From: Profundibacterium mesophilum KAUST100406-0324 | Lineage (GTDB): Bacteria; Pseudomonadota; Alphaproteobacteria; Rhodobacterales; Rhodobacteraceae | Reading direction: 5' to 3' | DNA: 64,000 bases | Assembly: GCF_009835145.1 (NCBI RefSeq) | Contig: NZ_APKE01000033.1 | Location: forward strand, 1 to 64,000 | In this document: in pieces, positions 8,487 through 17,201 of the stretch | Layout: each line of letters begins with the position of its first letter | Numbering within the stretch: position 1 is the first letter of the stretch | Position numbers and translations under genes: made by a program | Notes under the pieces: generated by a model | Seen by the model: the letters and a program-made list of their open reading frames with translations, nothing else | Told to the model about the DNA's origin: nothing | The model's database searches: none

Positions 8487-9338
8487 ATGAGATCTTCGAA
8501 GTCACGTTCGCGGTCGAAATCGAACCGCAACCGTCCCTCCGGGAACATTGTCAACCGGGTCTTCGACAGCTCCGGTCCGGAGGGCAAGGTGCGCGGTACG
8601 CCGCAGCAGATCATCGAGAAATACAATCAGCTTGCCCGCGATGCGCAGCTGGCCGGCGACCGTGTGGCGACCGAAAACTTCCAGCAGCATGCCGAGCATT
8701 ACACGCGCATGCTGGCCGAGGCGCAGAAGGACCAGGATCAGAAGCGCGAGCAGAACGAGCAGCAAGGTCAGAACCGGCAGAACAACGACAACCAGCAGGG
8801 CGGCGGTCAGCAGGGCGGCCAGGGCGGCGGTCAACAGGGCCAGAACCACGGCTCGGGCAACAACGGCTCGGGCAACAACGGCTCGGGCAACGGCCAAGGC
8901 GGACAGAATAATCAGGTCGGCGAGCGCCAGTCGCAGCCGCAGGGCGGCGGATCGCAGCCGGCAGCCCAGTCCGAGCATTCCGCAAGCGATGACGGCGATG
9001 GCGGGCAGGGCGAGGCACGCCGCCAGGCGCGCGCCGGACGCGACGACGACGTGATCGATTTCGGCGGTTCCGAGGGCTCCGGCCTCGTCGAGACGCCCGA
9101 GGGCAAGCCCGTCAAGGCACCCAAACCGCGCCGGTCGCGCAAGCCGGCCGCGCGGCCTGCGGGCGAGGGTGAGCCGGGAAGCGAGACCGGAGGCGAGGAG
9201 AAGCCCGCGCCGCGCCGCAGCCGCAGCCGCAAGCCCGCCACCGAGCAGGATGACGGCAGACAGGCCGACGGCGAGAGGGGTGGCAACGAAGCCGGGGGCG
9301 GCGAGACCGGTTCCGGCACGTCCGAGGCCGCCGAGTAG
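8487..9338 (+). CDS. DUF4167 domain protein with a disordered glutamine/glycine-rich tail
   Basis: A 283-residue basic protein. The first about 75 residues form the DUF4167 domain, with an arginine/serine-rich start and the segment GTPQQIIEKYNQLARDAQLAGDR, whose core repeats in other alphaproteobacteria. The rest is low complexity: Q/N/G repeats including three tandem GSGNN-type units (around 8857-8892), then acidic stretches and repeats of arginine/serine/lysine-rich APRRSRSRKPA type. It looks like a nucleic-acid-associated protein with a flexible tail, but no function is established. It is followed by a clear terminator and preceded by a 219-base intergenic region, so it is probably a single-gene unit. 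Confidence 0.85.
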   Translation: MRSSKSRSRSKSNRNRPSGNIVNRVFDSSGPEGKVRGTPQQIIEKYNQLARDAQLAGDRVATENFQQHAEHYTRMLAEAQKDQDQKREQNEQQGQNRQNNDNQQGGGQQGGQGGGQQGQNHGSGNNGSGNNGSGNGQGGQNNQVGERQSQPQGGGSQPAAQSEHSASDDGDGGQGEARRQARAGRDDDVIDFGGSEGSGLVETPEGKPVKAPKPRRSRKPAARPAGEGEPGSETGGEEKPAPRRSRSRKPATEQDDGRQADGERGGNEAGGGETGSGTSEAAE

Positions 9339-9403
9339 GCGCATCTCCCGCCGCGGAACATGTCCTGCACAGCCAAGGGTATCGCGCCCGGACCGACATC
9401 GAG

Positions 9404-9435
9404 AAAGGCCCGCGGGAATGTCCGGCGGGCCTTTT
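9404..9435 (+). terminator. Rho-independent terminator after the DUF4167 gene
   Basis: A 10-bp perfect stem (9404-9413 with 9425-9434, AAAGGCCCGC/GCGGGCCTTT) ends in TTTT at 9432-9435. A textbook terminator 65 bases after the stop. Confidence 0.85.
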
Positions 9436-9580
9436 GCCGTTCCAGCGTCCCGAATGCCGCTGCACATCGCCCGGGCGGGCGCGTTCTGGAGGCAAGGCGC
9501 CATGGGACGGACCCTGGCGGAGCCGGCACATCGCGCGCGGTTTCAGCGTCTTATCGAACCGGCGCCCGTGGGGCCGGCTG

Positions 9581-10426
9581 TCACTTCGGGGTTTCGAGCG
9601 CCCGTGCCAGGGCGCAGAACTGCGACAGATCGAGCTGCTCGGCCCGTTCGGTGGGCGCGATGCCGACCGAGGACAGAACCTCCTCGATATTCGGCGACAG
9701 GGATTTGAGCGAGGCGCGAAGCATCTTGCGCCTCTGACCGAAGGCGGCCGCCACCACCCGTTGCAACTGCCGCGCGTCGGCCGGGTAGCGGGGCGTCTCG
9801 CGCCTGACGAGATGCACCACCGCAGAGCGCACCTTGGGCGCCGGCGTGAAGGCTTCGGGCGGCAGGTCCATCACGATCCGCGCGTCGCTGCGCCACTGCG
9901 CGAGCACCGCGAGGCGCCCGTAGGCCTTGGTTCCCGGCGCGGCGACGATGCGCTCGGCGACCTCGCGCTGGAACATCAGCGTCAGGCTGCTCCAGAAGGG
10001 GGGCCAGTGCCCCGGATCGAGCCAGCGTGTCAGCAGTTCGGTGCCGACATTGTAGGGCAGGTTGGCCACGATGCGGATCGGCGGGGTGAGACGCGCCGCC
10101 ACGTCGATCTCCAGCGCATCGGCATTCATCACCTCGAGCCGGCCGGGATAGGCGCGTGCGACCTCCTCGAGGGCGGCGATGCAGCGGCTGTCCTTCTCCA
10201 CCGCCAGCACCCGGCGCGCCCCTTCGGCCAGGAGCCCGCGTGTCAGCCCGCCGGGGCCGGGACCGATCTCGAGCACGTCCGAGCCGCGAAGATCGCCGGC
10301 CTGACGCGCGATCTTCGCCGTCAGGTTCAGATCGAGGAGGAAGTTCTGTCCCAACGACTTGCGCGCGCTGAGGCCGTGCTCGGCGATAACGGCCCGCAGG
10401 GGCGGCAGATCGTCGATCGCGCTCAT
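9581..10426 (-). CDS. rsmA: 16S rRNA dimethyladenosine transferase (KsgA)
   Basis: A 281-residue SAM-dependent enzyme that dimethylates two adjacent adenines near the 3' end of 16S rRNA late in 30S assembly. Family motifs are present in order: LGQNFLLD near residue 25, the SAM loop [10 protein letters not shown], the acidic VEKD, and the catalytic NLPYNV. It begins with ATG overlapping the pdxA stop as ATGA, so it is the last gene of the six-gene lptF-to-rsmA operon. The order lptD-surA-pdxA-rsmA is the same as in E. coli. Confidence 0.96.
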   Translation of the reverse strand: MSAIDDLPPLRAVIAEHGLSARKSLGQNFLLDLNLTAKIARQAGDLRGSDVLEIGPGPGGLTRGLLAEGARRVLAVEKDSRCIAALEEVARAYPGRLEVMNADALEIDVAARLTPPIRIVANLPYNVGTELLTRWLDPGHWPPFWSSLTLMFQREVAERIVAAPGTKAYGRLAVLAQWRSDARIVMDLPPEAFTPAPKVRSAVVHLVRRETPRYPADARQLQRVVAAAFGQRRKMLRASLKSLSPNIEEVLSSVGIAPTERAEQLDLSQFCALARALETPK

Positions 10427-11412
10427 GCCGCGGCCGCCCGGGCGCGCGCCATCCGTTCGGCCATGCGCAGCGCCGCGATGAGCGAGGTGGCATCCGCCCG
10501 CCCTTGCCCCGCGATGTCGAAGGCAGTGCCGTGATCGGGCGAGGTGCGGATGAAGGGCAGGCCAAGGGTCACGTTCACCCCGCCGGAAAAATCCAGCGTC
10601 TTGATCGGGATAAGGGCCTGATCGTGATACATCGCCACCGCCGCGTCGTATCCCGCGCGCGCGCCGGCATGGAACATCGTATCGGCCGAGAGCGGACCGA
10701 GCAGGCCGATCCCCTCGGCACGCAGCGCGTCGAGCACCGGGATGATGGTGTCGATCTCCTCGCGCCCCATGGTGCCGCCCTCGCCGGCATGGGGGTTGAG
10801 CCCGGCGACGGCGATCCGGGGGCTTTGAATGCCGAAATCGCGGATCAGGGCGGCATGGGTGATGCGCAACGTGTCGTAGAGTCTTGCGCGATCGAGCGCG
10901 GCGGGCACCTCGGCGACAGGGATGTGGATCGTGGCCGGAACGACCTTCAGCGCGTCGCAGGCCAGCATCATCACGACCCGCTCGACCCCCGCGAGGGCGG
11001 CCAGATACTCGGTATGGCCGGGATAGGCGAATGCCGCCCCATCCTTGAGCGCCTTCTTGTGGATCGGCCCGGTGCAAAGGGCGCCCGCGCTCCCGTCGCG
11101 CACCAGGTCGACGCCCCGCGCGATTGCCGAGATCACCGCCGCGGCATTGGCCGGATCGGGGCGGCCGGGCAGCGCCGCGGCCGCGAAGGGGTGATGCAGG
11201 ACGGGCAGTCCGCTCAGCGCGGCATGGGCGGCATCGCGCGGCGCGGCGATCCGCACCGTCGGCACGCCGCGCGGCAGGTGGCCCTCGTCGCCGATCCAGA
11301 AGAACGGCAGCGTCGCCCCGAGCTCGGCCCAGGCCTTCGCGGCGATCTCCGGGCCGATCCCCGACGGCTCGCCGCAGGTCAGGGCGATGGGGGCGGGCAC
11401 ATGCGCGCTCAC
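10423..11412 (-). CDS. pdxA: 4-hydroxythreonine-4-phosphate dehydrogenase
   Basis: A 329-residue metal- and NAD-dependent enzyme of pyridoxal phosphate synthesis (the deoxyxylulose-phosphate-dependent route). Signature segments are [11 protein letters not shown] at the N-terminus, YPGHTEYLA and [15 protein letters not shown] with the metal-binding histidines, and [13 protein letters not shown] near the end. It starts four bases after the surA stop and ends overlapping rsmA, so it is tightly embedded in the operon. Confidence 0.96.
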   Translation of the reverse strand: MSAHVPAPIALTCGEPSGIGPEIAAKAWAELGATLPFFWIGDEGHLPRGVPTVRIAAPRDAAHAALSGLPVLHHPFAAAALPGRPDPANAAAVISAIARGVDLVRDGSAGALCTGPIHKKALKDGAAFAYPGHTEYLAALAGVERVVMMLACDALKVVPATIHIPVAEVPAALDRARLYDTLRITHAALIRDFGIQSPRIAVAGLNPHAGEGGTMGREEIDTIIPVLDALRAEGIGLLGPLSADTMFHAGARAGYDAAVAMYHDQALIPIKTLDFSGGVNVTLGLPFIRTSPDHGTAFDIAGQGRADATSLIAALRMAERMARARAAAA

Positions 11413-11416
11413 GGGC

Positions 11417-12658
11417 CTACTCGGTCACGATGCGCGCATTCGAGCGCAGCTTGGCGAGATAGGTGTCGGCGTAGCCGGCGGCGCGCGAATTGCCCAGTTG
11501 TTCGCCGAACGCACGCAGATCGACATCGCGACCGGCGCGGTAGTCGCGGCCGCAGAGCATCACGAGCGTCGCGCCGCGCCCATCCGCCGAGACCACGGTG
11601 GCCGTCTCGCCCTCGTCGAGACGCGACAGGGTGATCGCGACATCGGCGGGGATCGCATCAATGCGGCGGGTTTCGCGCCGCAGCGCCTCGGCGGGCAGGC
11701 CCCGGGCCACGCCATAGAGATCGTCACAGGTATCGGCGCGCGCGCTGATCGCGGCCGCCCTCTGGCGCGTGTCCGCGCCCCCGGCTCCCGGCAGGGCGAG
11801 CAGGGCATATTCCACCTCCGTCGCGGGCGGCGTCTGACGCGCGGTCTCCTCGCGGGTGCGCAGCTGGAACAGGGCGATGCCGTTGGGAATGGGAACGGGG
11901 GGCGTGACCTGCCCGGGGCGCAGGGGCAAAAGAAGCTCGGCGATATTGGGCGGCAGATCGCCAAGATCGGTGGCCTCGATGCGGCCGCCATTGTCACGGC
12001 TCGGCACCACCGAATACTGGCGCGCGGCGGATGCGAAGGCGCCGAGACTGTCGATCTGCGTGATCTGCGCGGCGAGCGCCTCGGCGCGGGCGCGGTTCTC
12101 GGGCGTGTTGGCGGGAAGGATGATCTCGGCGAGCCCCACGCGGATGCCCCCCCCGGGCGGCAGGGCGCGCGCCTCGCGGCGCACCTCCTCCTCGCGCAGC
12201 TGCGCCTTGGGGCCGAACCGGGCGCGCACCACCTTGCGCCAGGCCAGGCCGGCCCGCACGAAATCCTCGAGCGTCTGGCGCTCGATCCCGTCGCCGGCAA
12301 GGGCCGAAAGCAGCGCCGGGCTGTCCATGTTGACCCGGCCGGCGAATTCCTCGACCCCCTCGCGCACCTCCGCCTCGGTGACCTCGATGCCCATGTCGCG
12401 GGCGGCGGCGGTCTGCAACCGCTCGTCGATGAGCGCCTGCAAGGCGAGCTCGCGCGGATCGCCGGGCGTGCGGAAGAGCACGACGAGGCGGGCGCGTTGC
12501 TGCAACTCGAAATTGGTGATCACGGCGCCGTCGACGGTCGCCACGGGCGCGAAGAGTGATTGCGCGGCGGCGGGGGCGGATGCCGGACCGAGAAGCGCGG
12601 CGGCGGATCCGCCGGCCAGCATCGCGGCGAGAAGAAGGGGGCGGAGGGCGCGTGTCAT
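11417..12658 (-). CDS. surA: Periplasmic chaperone and peptidyl-prolyl isomerase SurA
   Basis: A 413-residue exported protein that escorts unfolded outer-membrane proteins across the periplasm. A signal peptide covers about residues 1-33 (cut near APAAAQ). The N-terminal SurA chaperone domain follows (AVITNFELQQRARL, ALIDERLQ), then a parvulin-like domain around VGLAEIILPAN and QYSVVPSRDNGGRIEATDLGDLP. Only one clear parvulin domain is visible; enterobacterial SurA has two. I start it at ATG 12658, 28 bases after the lptD stop, with GAGG upstream. Its position right after lptD, itself a SurA client, mirrors E. coli. Confidence 0.92.
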   Translation of the reverse strand: MTRALRPLLLAAMLAGGSAAALLGPASAPAAAQSLFAPVATVDGAVITNFELQQRARLVVLFRTPGDPRELALQALIDERLQTAAARDMGIEVTEAEVREGVEEFAGRVNMDSPALLSALAGDGIERQTLEDFVRAGLAWRKVVRARFGPKAQLREEEVRREARALPPGGGIRVGLAEIILPANTPENRARAEALAAQITQIDSLGAFASAARQYSVVPSRDNGGRIEATDLGDLPPNIAELLLPLRPGQVTPPVPIPNGIALFQLRTREETARQTPPATEVEYALLALPGAGGADTRQRAAAISARADTCDDLYGVARGLPAEALRRETRRIDAIPADVAITLSRLDEGETATVVSADGRGATLVMLCGRDYRAGRDVDLRAFGEQLGNSRAAGYADTYLAKLRSNARIVTE

Positions 12659-12686
12659 AAGGGACTGCCTCTTGGGTCTTGTGGTC

Positions 12687-14807
12687 TCAGCCGCTGCAGC
12701 CACGCCGCCCGGCCGTGCCGTTTGTGTTGGGTCCGAAGCCTGCCAGCGACAGCTGCAGGCCGAAATCGGTGCTCGGCGACACGTTAGTGGATGAGGTGAA
12801 GCGGCGCGAGAGCGAAAAATCCACCGACAGGCATTGCGAGCGGTATTCCAGGCCCAGCCCGGCGCGCGCCGCCTGTTCGGAGGCGAGGTCGTAGCGGCCG
12901 TCGAAGATGCCGGTCCAGCTCTCGCCGAAGCGCCAGGAGCCGTCGAAGGCCACCTCCTGCACGTCATTCGGGCGGTTCTCGAGCGCGGAGGCCTCGAGCC
13001 AGACATAGGTGGTGTCGAGACTGGCGCGGCCATTGTCGAGCGTCAGCCGCGCCTCGTTGCGGGTGATGCCGAGCCCGTCATCGATCAAGGCGCGGTTCGA
13101 CAGGCTGAAGCCGGGGCCGATGTCCAGCCGGGTCTCGGTCAGCCAGTCGGACAGCCGCGCATCGAGCCCGGTTCCCGGCAGGAAGCGCGGATCGGCCTCG
13201 GCGCGCAGCACGCGCCCGACGGTGAGGCCGAGCGTCCAGCCCTCGGGATCGGTGCGTGTATAGCCAAGGCCCAGATTGGCCCGCGCGCCCGTCTCGATCC
13301 GGTCGATGCCCGGAAACCGCGAGCGCGAAAAGAGGTTGCCGCTGTCGAACTCCACGAGCACGCTGTCCTCGTTCGGCACGGTGTTGCCGGACGTGCGCGA
13401 ATAGGCGAGCTGGACCACCGGCTCGAGCAGGTGCCGCACGCCATCGGTCCCCGCGCGCGCCAGTGGCCAGCGCAGCTCGGCCACGACATGCGGGGTCAGC
13501 TGCGCGGTGGTGGGCGCGAAGCGCGGATCGTCCCGCGTCGTGTAGCTGGAGGCGGTGAAGCCCGCGCGGGCCTGCCCCAGCATCCCCCAGCGCAGGGGAA
13601 TGGCGCGCAGGTACTCGGCGGCAACCGCGGCCCTGTCGACATCGCGTCCCGCGCCGGGCGCGTCCGAGGCGCGGTTCAGCGTCGCCGCGTCGAGCCCGAA
13701 GCGCAGCTCTCCGCGTCCCACGTCGACGCGCCGCTCGTAGCCGATCACCCCGTAGAGGTCGGGAAGCTGATCGGCGATCGGGATCTCGGCGTCACGCAGG
13801 GTGCGAAAATCTGTGAGGGCGGCGCGGAAGCTGTCCTTGCGGCGCGCCCTGACAAGCTCGAGCTCGGTCTGCAGGCGGTCGCGTTCCGAATATCCGTAAT
13901 CGAGCAGGTAGGCCGAATCGGAGACCTGCTCGACATCGAGGTTCAGCGTGAAGCCGCGCGCCAGCGCGAAGCTGCCATCGGCAAAGAGGTAGTAGCGCGG
14001 ATCCTCGGATGGCTGGTCGTCATTGGACAGCGCGCCGTCGAGCTGCAGGGCGCCGGTGGCGAATGCCTGCCGGTAGCGCAGCTCGAGCGTGCGCGTGCCG
14101 CTCGACAGGTAGGGCGTCAGCGTCAGGTCCGCGGTCTCGCCGAAGGGCACGAAGTAGGGCAGCTTCACCCCGGTTCCCAGCTGGCTCGTGGTGCGCAGGC
14201 GCGGCAGCAGGAAGCCGCGTGCGCGATCGAGGGTGGGGTCGGGCAGGCGCAGGCGGGGGGCATAGAAGATCGGCACGCCGAGCAGGCGGAAGGTGGCGCT
14301 GTCGAAATAGAGCTGGCGCTCGAGCTGGTCATGGATGACGCGGCGGGCCCTGATCTCCCATGTGGGGGTCGGGTTGCCGGCGCAGATCTCGCAGGAGGAG
14401 GCGACGCTGTTGGACAGCTGCGTGTAGCGCCCGTCGATCCGGTCGATGCGGCTCGCGGCCAGTTGCAACTGCTGGTCCAGCACCAGGCGTGCGCCCGTCA
14501 GGATGCCGTTGCGCAGGTTGTCGTCGAGCTCGGCCGCATCGGCAAGGATCAGGCTGTTCTCGCCATCCTCGATGGTGATCGGCCCGTCGATCAGCAGCCT
14601 GTCGCCGGCACGGTCGTAGACGATGCGCGCCGCGCGCAGGCGGGTGCCGCGATAGAGCACCTCGACATTGCCCTCCGCGACCAGCGCGGTATCGGCGCGC
14701 AGGCGCACGGCGTCCGCCAGCAGGCTTGCCGGCGCGGCGACCTGGGCGAGGATCGGCGCGGCGGGCAGCAGCAGCGACAGGGCGAGGGCGAGCAGGTGGC
14801 GGCGCAT
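12687..14807 (-). CDS. lptD: LPS-assembly outer-membrane protein LptD
   Basis: A 706-residue beta-barrel that inserts lipopolysaccharide into the outer leaflet. A signal peptide (1-21) precedes the OstA/LptA-like periplasmic domain (about 30-130) and then the barrel. The conserved cysteine pattern is intact: a CxxC pair at 139 and 142 and two late cysteines at 659 and 704, matching the two inter-domain disulfides known from E. coli LptD. The start has GGGAGG upstream and shares one base with the lptG stop (TGATG), so translation is coupled. Confidence 0.95.
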   Translation of the reverse strand: MRRHLLALALSLLLPAAPILAQVAAPASLLADAVRLRADTALVAEGNVEVLYRGTRLRAARIVYDRAGDRLLIDGPITIEDGENSLILADAAELDDNLRNGILTGARLVLDQQLQLAASRIDRIDGRYTQLSNSVASSCEICAGNPTPTWEIRARRVIHDQLERQLYFDSATFRLLGVPIFYAPRLRLPDPTLDRARGFLLPRLRTTSQLGTGVKLPYFVPFGETADLTLTPYLSSGTRTLELRYRQAFATGALQLDGALSNDDQPSEDPRYYLFADGSFALARGFTLNLDVEQVSDSAYLLDYGYSERDRLQTELELVRARRKDSFRAALTDFRTLRDAEIPIADQLPDLYGVIGYERRVDVGRGELRFGLDAATLNRASDAPGAGRDVDRAAVAAEYLRAIPLRWGMLGQARAGFTASSYTTRDDPRFAPTTAQLTPHVVAELRWPLARAGTDGVRHLLEPVVQLAYSRTSGNTVPNEDSVLVEFDSGNLFSRSRFPGIDRIETGARANLGLGYTRTDPEGWTLGLTVGRVLRAEADPRFLPGTGLDARLSDWLTETRLDIGPGFSLSNRALIDDGLGITRNEARLTLDNGRASLDTTYVWLEASALENRPNDVQEVAFDGSWRFGESWTGIFDGRYDLASEQAARAGLGLEYRSQCLSVDFSLSRRFTSSTNVSPSTDFGLQLSLAGFGPNTNGTAGRRGCSG

Positions 14808-15904
14808 CAGCCATCCTCCCAATGCAAGAGCAGTCCGAGCGGCAGGAGTACCGCGGCGACGGGCGGACCCCAGGCGGCGAGAAGCACCGGGATCTGTCCA
14901 TTCTCGCCGAGGATCTGCGCGAAATTCCGGATGAAGAACAGCGAAAATCCAAGCCCCAGCGCCAGGAGCACCATCAGCCCGGTGCGCCCGAAGCGGGTAT
15001 GGCGCATGGTGAAGCCCGCGCCCACCAGCACCATCGCCGCCAGAAGCAGCGGCTGCGCCAGCTCCATGTGCAGCCAGACCTTGTGTTTGCGGGCCGACAG
15101 GCCGGCGCGCTCGAGCTGCGCGATGAAACGCGGCAGCGCCCAGACGGGGATCGCGGAGGGTGTCGAGAAGCTTTCGAGGATGCGGTTCGGGGTGAGCGAG
15201 CTTTCGATCTCGAGCATCTCGTGGCGGCGCGCCGAGCGCTCGGGGTTGGGCGCGTCGAACTGCCATTCCTTGGCATCCGCGAGCTGCCAGCCGCCGGGCG
15301 CGAGACGCGCGCGTTCGGCCTCGATGCGCGAGGTGGGCGTGCCGGAGGCGTTGAAGGTGAGAAAGCTCACGCCGTAGAGCTCGGTGCCGTCGAGATTGGC
15401 CCGCCCCGCGCGGATCACCGTCTGCCCGCCCCGCCGGTCGCCCTGCCGCAGCCAAAGGCCCTCCTGGCTGAGCGACAGGACGCTGTTGCCGCCCGAGGAG
15501 AAGGCATCGACCCGCGCCTCGTATTGGCGCGAGGTGACGGCGACGAGCGGGTTCAGCACCGCCGTGGCCAGAACGCCGATGGCAAGGGCCACGGCGATCG
15601 GCGCGCCCAGGGAGCGCAGCGCCGAGCGTCCCGAGGCGCGCGCGACGACCAGCTCGGAGGTGCGCGCGAGCGACAGGAAGAGCGACAACGTGCCCAGGAT
15701 CGTGATCAGCGGCAGGATGCGGTAGAGGCTCTCGGGGGTCTTGAGGGCGGTCAGCCCGAGAATCTCGAGAAAGCTGATCTGCGCGTCGTCGAAGCGGCGC
15801 ACCTGCTCCACGAGATCGATCAGCAGCAAGATCCCGAAGAACACCCCCAGGACGGTGGCGAAGGATATCGCGAAGCGGCGCGCGAAATAGAGATGCAAGG
15901 TCAT
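14807..15904 (-). CDS. lptG: LPS export permease LptG
   Basis: A 365-residue inner-membrane permease of the LptB2FG exporter, which extracts LPS from the inner membrane. It shows the YjgP/YjgQ architecture: two N-terminal membrane helices, a pair ending near residue 115, a long periplasmic jellyroll domain (about 120-265), and two C-terminal helices. The start ATG overlaps the lptF stop (ATGA). Confidence 0.94.
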   Translation of the reverse strand: MTLHLYFARRFAISFATVLGVFFGILLLIDLVEQVRRFDDAQISFLEILGLTALKTPESLYRILPLITILGTLSLFLSLARTSELVVARASGRSALRSLGAPIAVALAIGVLATAVLNPLVAVTSRQYEARVDAFSSGGNSVLSLSQEGLWLRQGDRRGGQTVIRAGRANLDGTELYGVSFLTFNASGTPTSRIEAERARLAPGGWQLADAKEWQFDAPNPERSARRHEMLEIESSLTPNRILESFSTPSAIPVWALPRFIAQLERAGLSARKHKVWLHMELAQPLLLAAMVLVGAGFTMRHTRFGRTGLMVLLALGLGFSLFFIRNFAQILGENGQIPVLLAAWGPPVAAVLLPLGLLLHWEDG

Positions 15905-17085
15905 GGACGCGCGGCTCCCATCCGCCGTTGCACCGAGCGGCCGCGCGGGCGGGCCGACAGCCAGAGCGCCGCGGCGCCGATCGCGAAAGCCAGCATGCCG
16001 GCGCCGTAGGCCAACGGCCAGAGCGCGGCATCCGCGCTTGCCAGCCTGGCGAGGACATTGTCGGTCATCTCCACCGCGATCAGGCAGATCACGGCCCCCA
16101 GCACCTGCCGCCACACGCCGAAGCGCGAGAACCCGCCCACCAGCAGGAGCGCGAAGCCGACGAGGGGCGTGCCGGCCGCCACGAGTCCTTGCGCGAAGCG
16201 CTCATGCCCCTCGAGGCGCAGACGCGCGACGGTCTGTCCGGTCTCCTCCGACAGGGCGGGGCCCGCGCGCAGCAGCTCCGCCGTGGAGACCTGGCGCACC
16301 GATCGCGGGCCAAGCTGGGGCAGTTCCAGAAGCGCGGCGATGTCGAAGGCGAAATCGTCGAAGCGGGTCACCGAGAGCTGGCCGTTGTCGCGGCGCAGCG
16401 ATTGCACCATCCCGTCGAACATCACCAGCTTGGGGCCCGCCTCGCTGCGCAGCAGCAGGGCGCGCTCGGCGGTATAGGTGCTGCGCCGGTCGGGATTGCG
16501 CGTGTCCGACAGGAAGACCTCGCGAAGCTCCGAGGTCTCGCTGATCTCGCCGATATAGAAGGTGACCCCTTCGCCGGGATGCAGGAAGACGCCCTCGCTG
16601 AGCAGGCCGGCGGTCACGTCCTCGGCCAGCTCGGCCGTCCGCTCGGCGAGGATGCGGCTCGATGCGGGGCCAAGCACATGGGTCAGCACGAAGACCAGCA
16701 GCGCGACGATGGCGCCGAAGGCCAGGACCGGCCGGGCCAGGCGTGCCGGTGACATCCCCGCCGCCTGTGCCACCACCATCTCGCTGTCCTGCGACAGGCG
16801 GTTGGTGACATAGACGGCCGCGGCGAAGCCGGAGACCGGCAGGACCACGCGGATCACGTTCGGCAATGTCAGCGCCGAGAATTCCAGAAAGACCCCCGCC
16901 GAATGACCGTTCGCGATGATCTGGTCGAAGAGCGACACCGCCTGGTTGACCCAGTAGACGAGGATCAGGACCAGGCTGAAGAACCCGAACAGCATCATCA
17001 GCTGTGACAGCAGATATCTGTCGAAACGCGTCAAGGGATCGTCCTGCCAGGGACGGCGCGCGGGCTGCGCTGCCGTATCAGCCAT
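15901..17085 (-). CDS. lptF: LPS export permease LptF
   Basis: A 394-residue partner of LptG with the same six-helix plus periplasmic-domain layout. Its N-terminal segment RFDRYLLSQLMMLFGFFSL is typical. It is the first gene of the lptF-lptG-lptD-surA-pdxA-rsmA operon. I start at ATG 17085 (MADTAAQ), although no strong binding site is visible. It is divergent from pepA across 116 bases that should hold both promoters. LptB, LptA and LptC are not encoded here. Confidence 0.93.
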   Translation of the reverse strand: MADTAAQPARRPWQDDPLTRFDRYLLSQLMMLFGFFSLVLILVYWVNQAVSLFDQIIANGHSAGVFLEFSALTLPNVIRVVLPVSGFAAAVYVTNRLSQDSEMVVAQAAGMSPARLARPVLAFGAIVALLVFVLTHVLGPASSRILAERTAELAEDVTAGLLSEGVFLHPGEGVTFYIGEISETSELREVFLSDTRNPDRRSTYTAERALLLRSEAGPKLVMFDGMVQSLRRDNGQLSVTRFDDFAFDIAALLELPQLGPRSVRQVSTAELLRAGPALSEETGQTVARLRLEGHERFAQGLVAAGTPLVGFALLLVGGFSRFGVWRQVLGAVICLIAVEMTDNVLARLASADAALWPLAYGAGMLAFAIGAAALWLSARPRGRSVQRRMGAARP

Positions 17086-17201
17086 GCAGTCTAGACGATC
17101 CCCCGGAGGGCCGAAACTCCCTTCTGGCAAAGCCCGCGGCCAGCCGCTAGGGTCCGCCGGACGCGCTCGGCAGGGCGCAAGAACACAAGGAGACAGCCAT
17201 C

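Noticed and set aside
8850-8900. CRISPR-like or minisatellite repeat in the DUF4167 gene
   Set aside because: The GGCTCGGGCAACAAC units are coding repeats in frame with a disordered tail; spacing and length do not fit a CRISPR array.
12834-15377. 847-codon plus-strand frame
   Set aside because: Antisense shadow of lptD and lptG created by high third-position GC; composition is H/D/R/Q-rich and has no domain.
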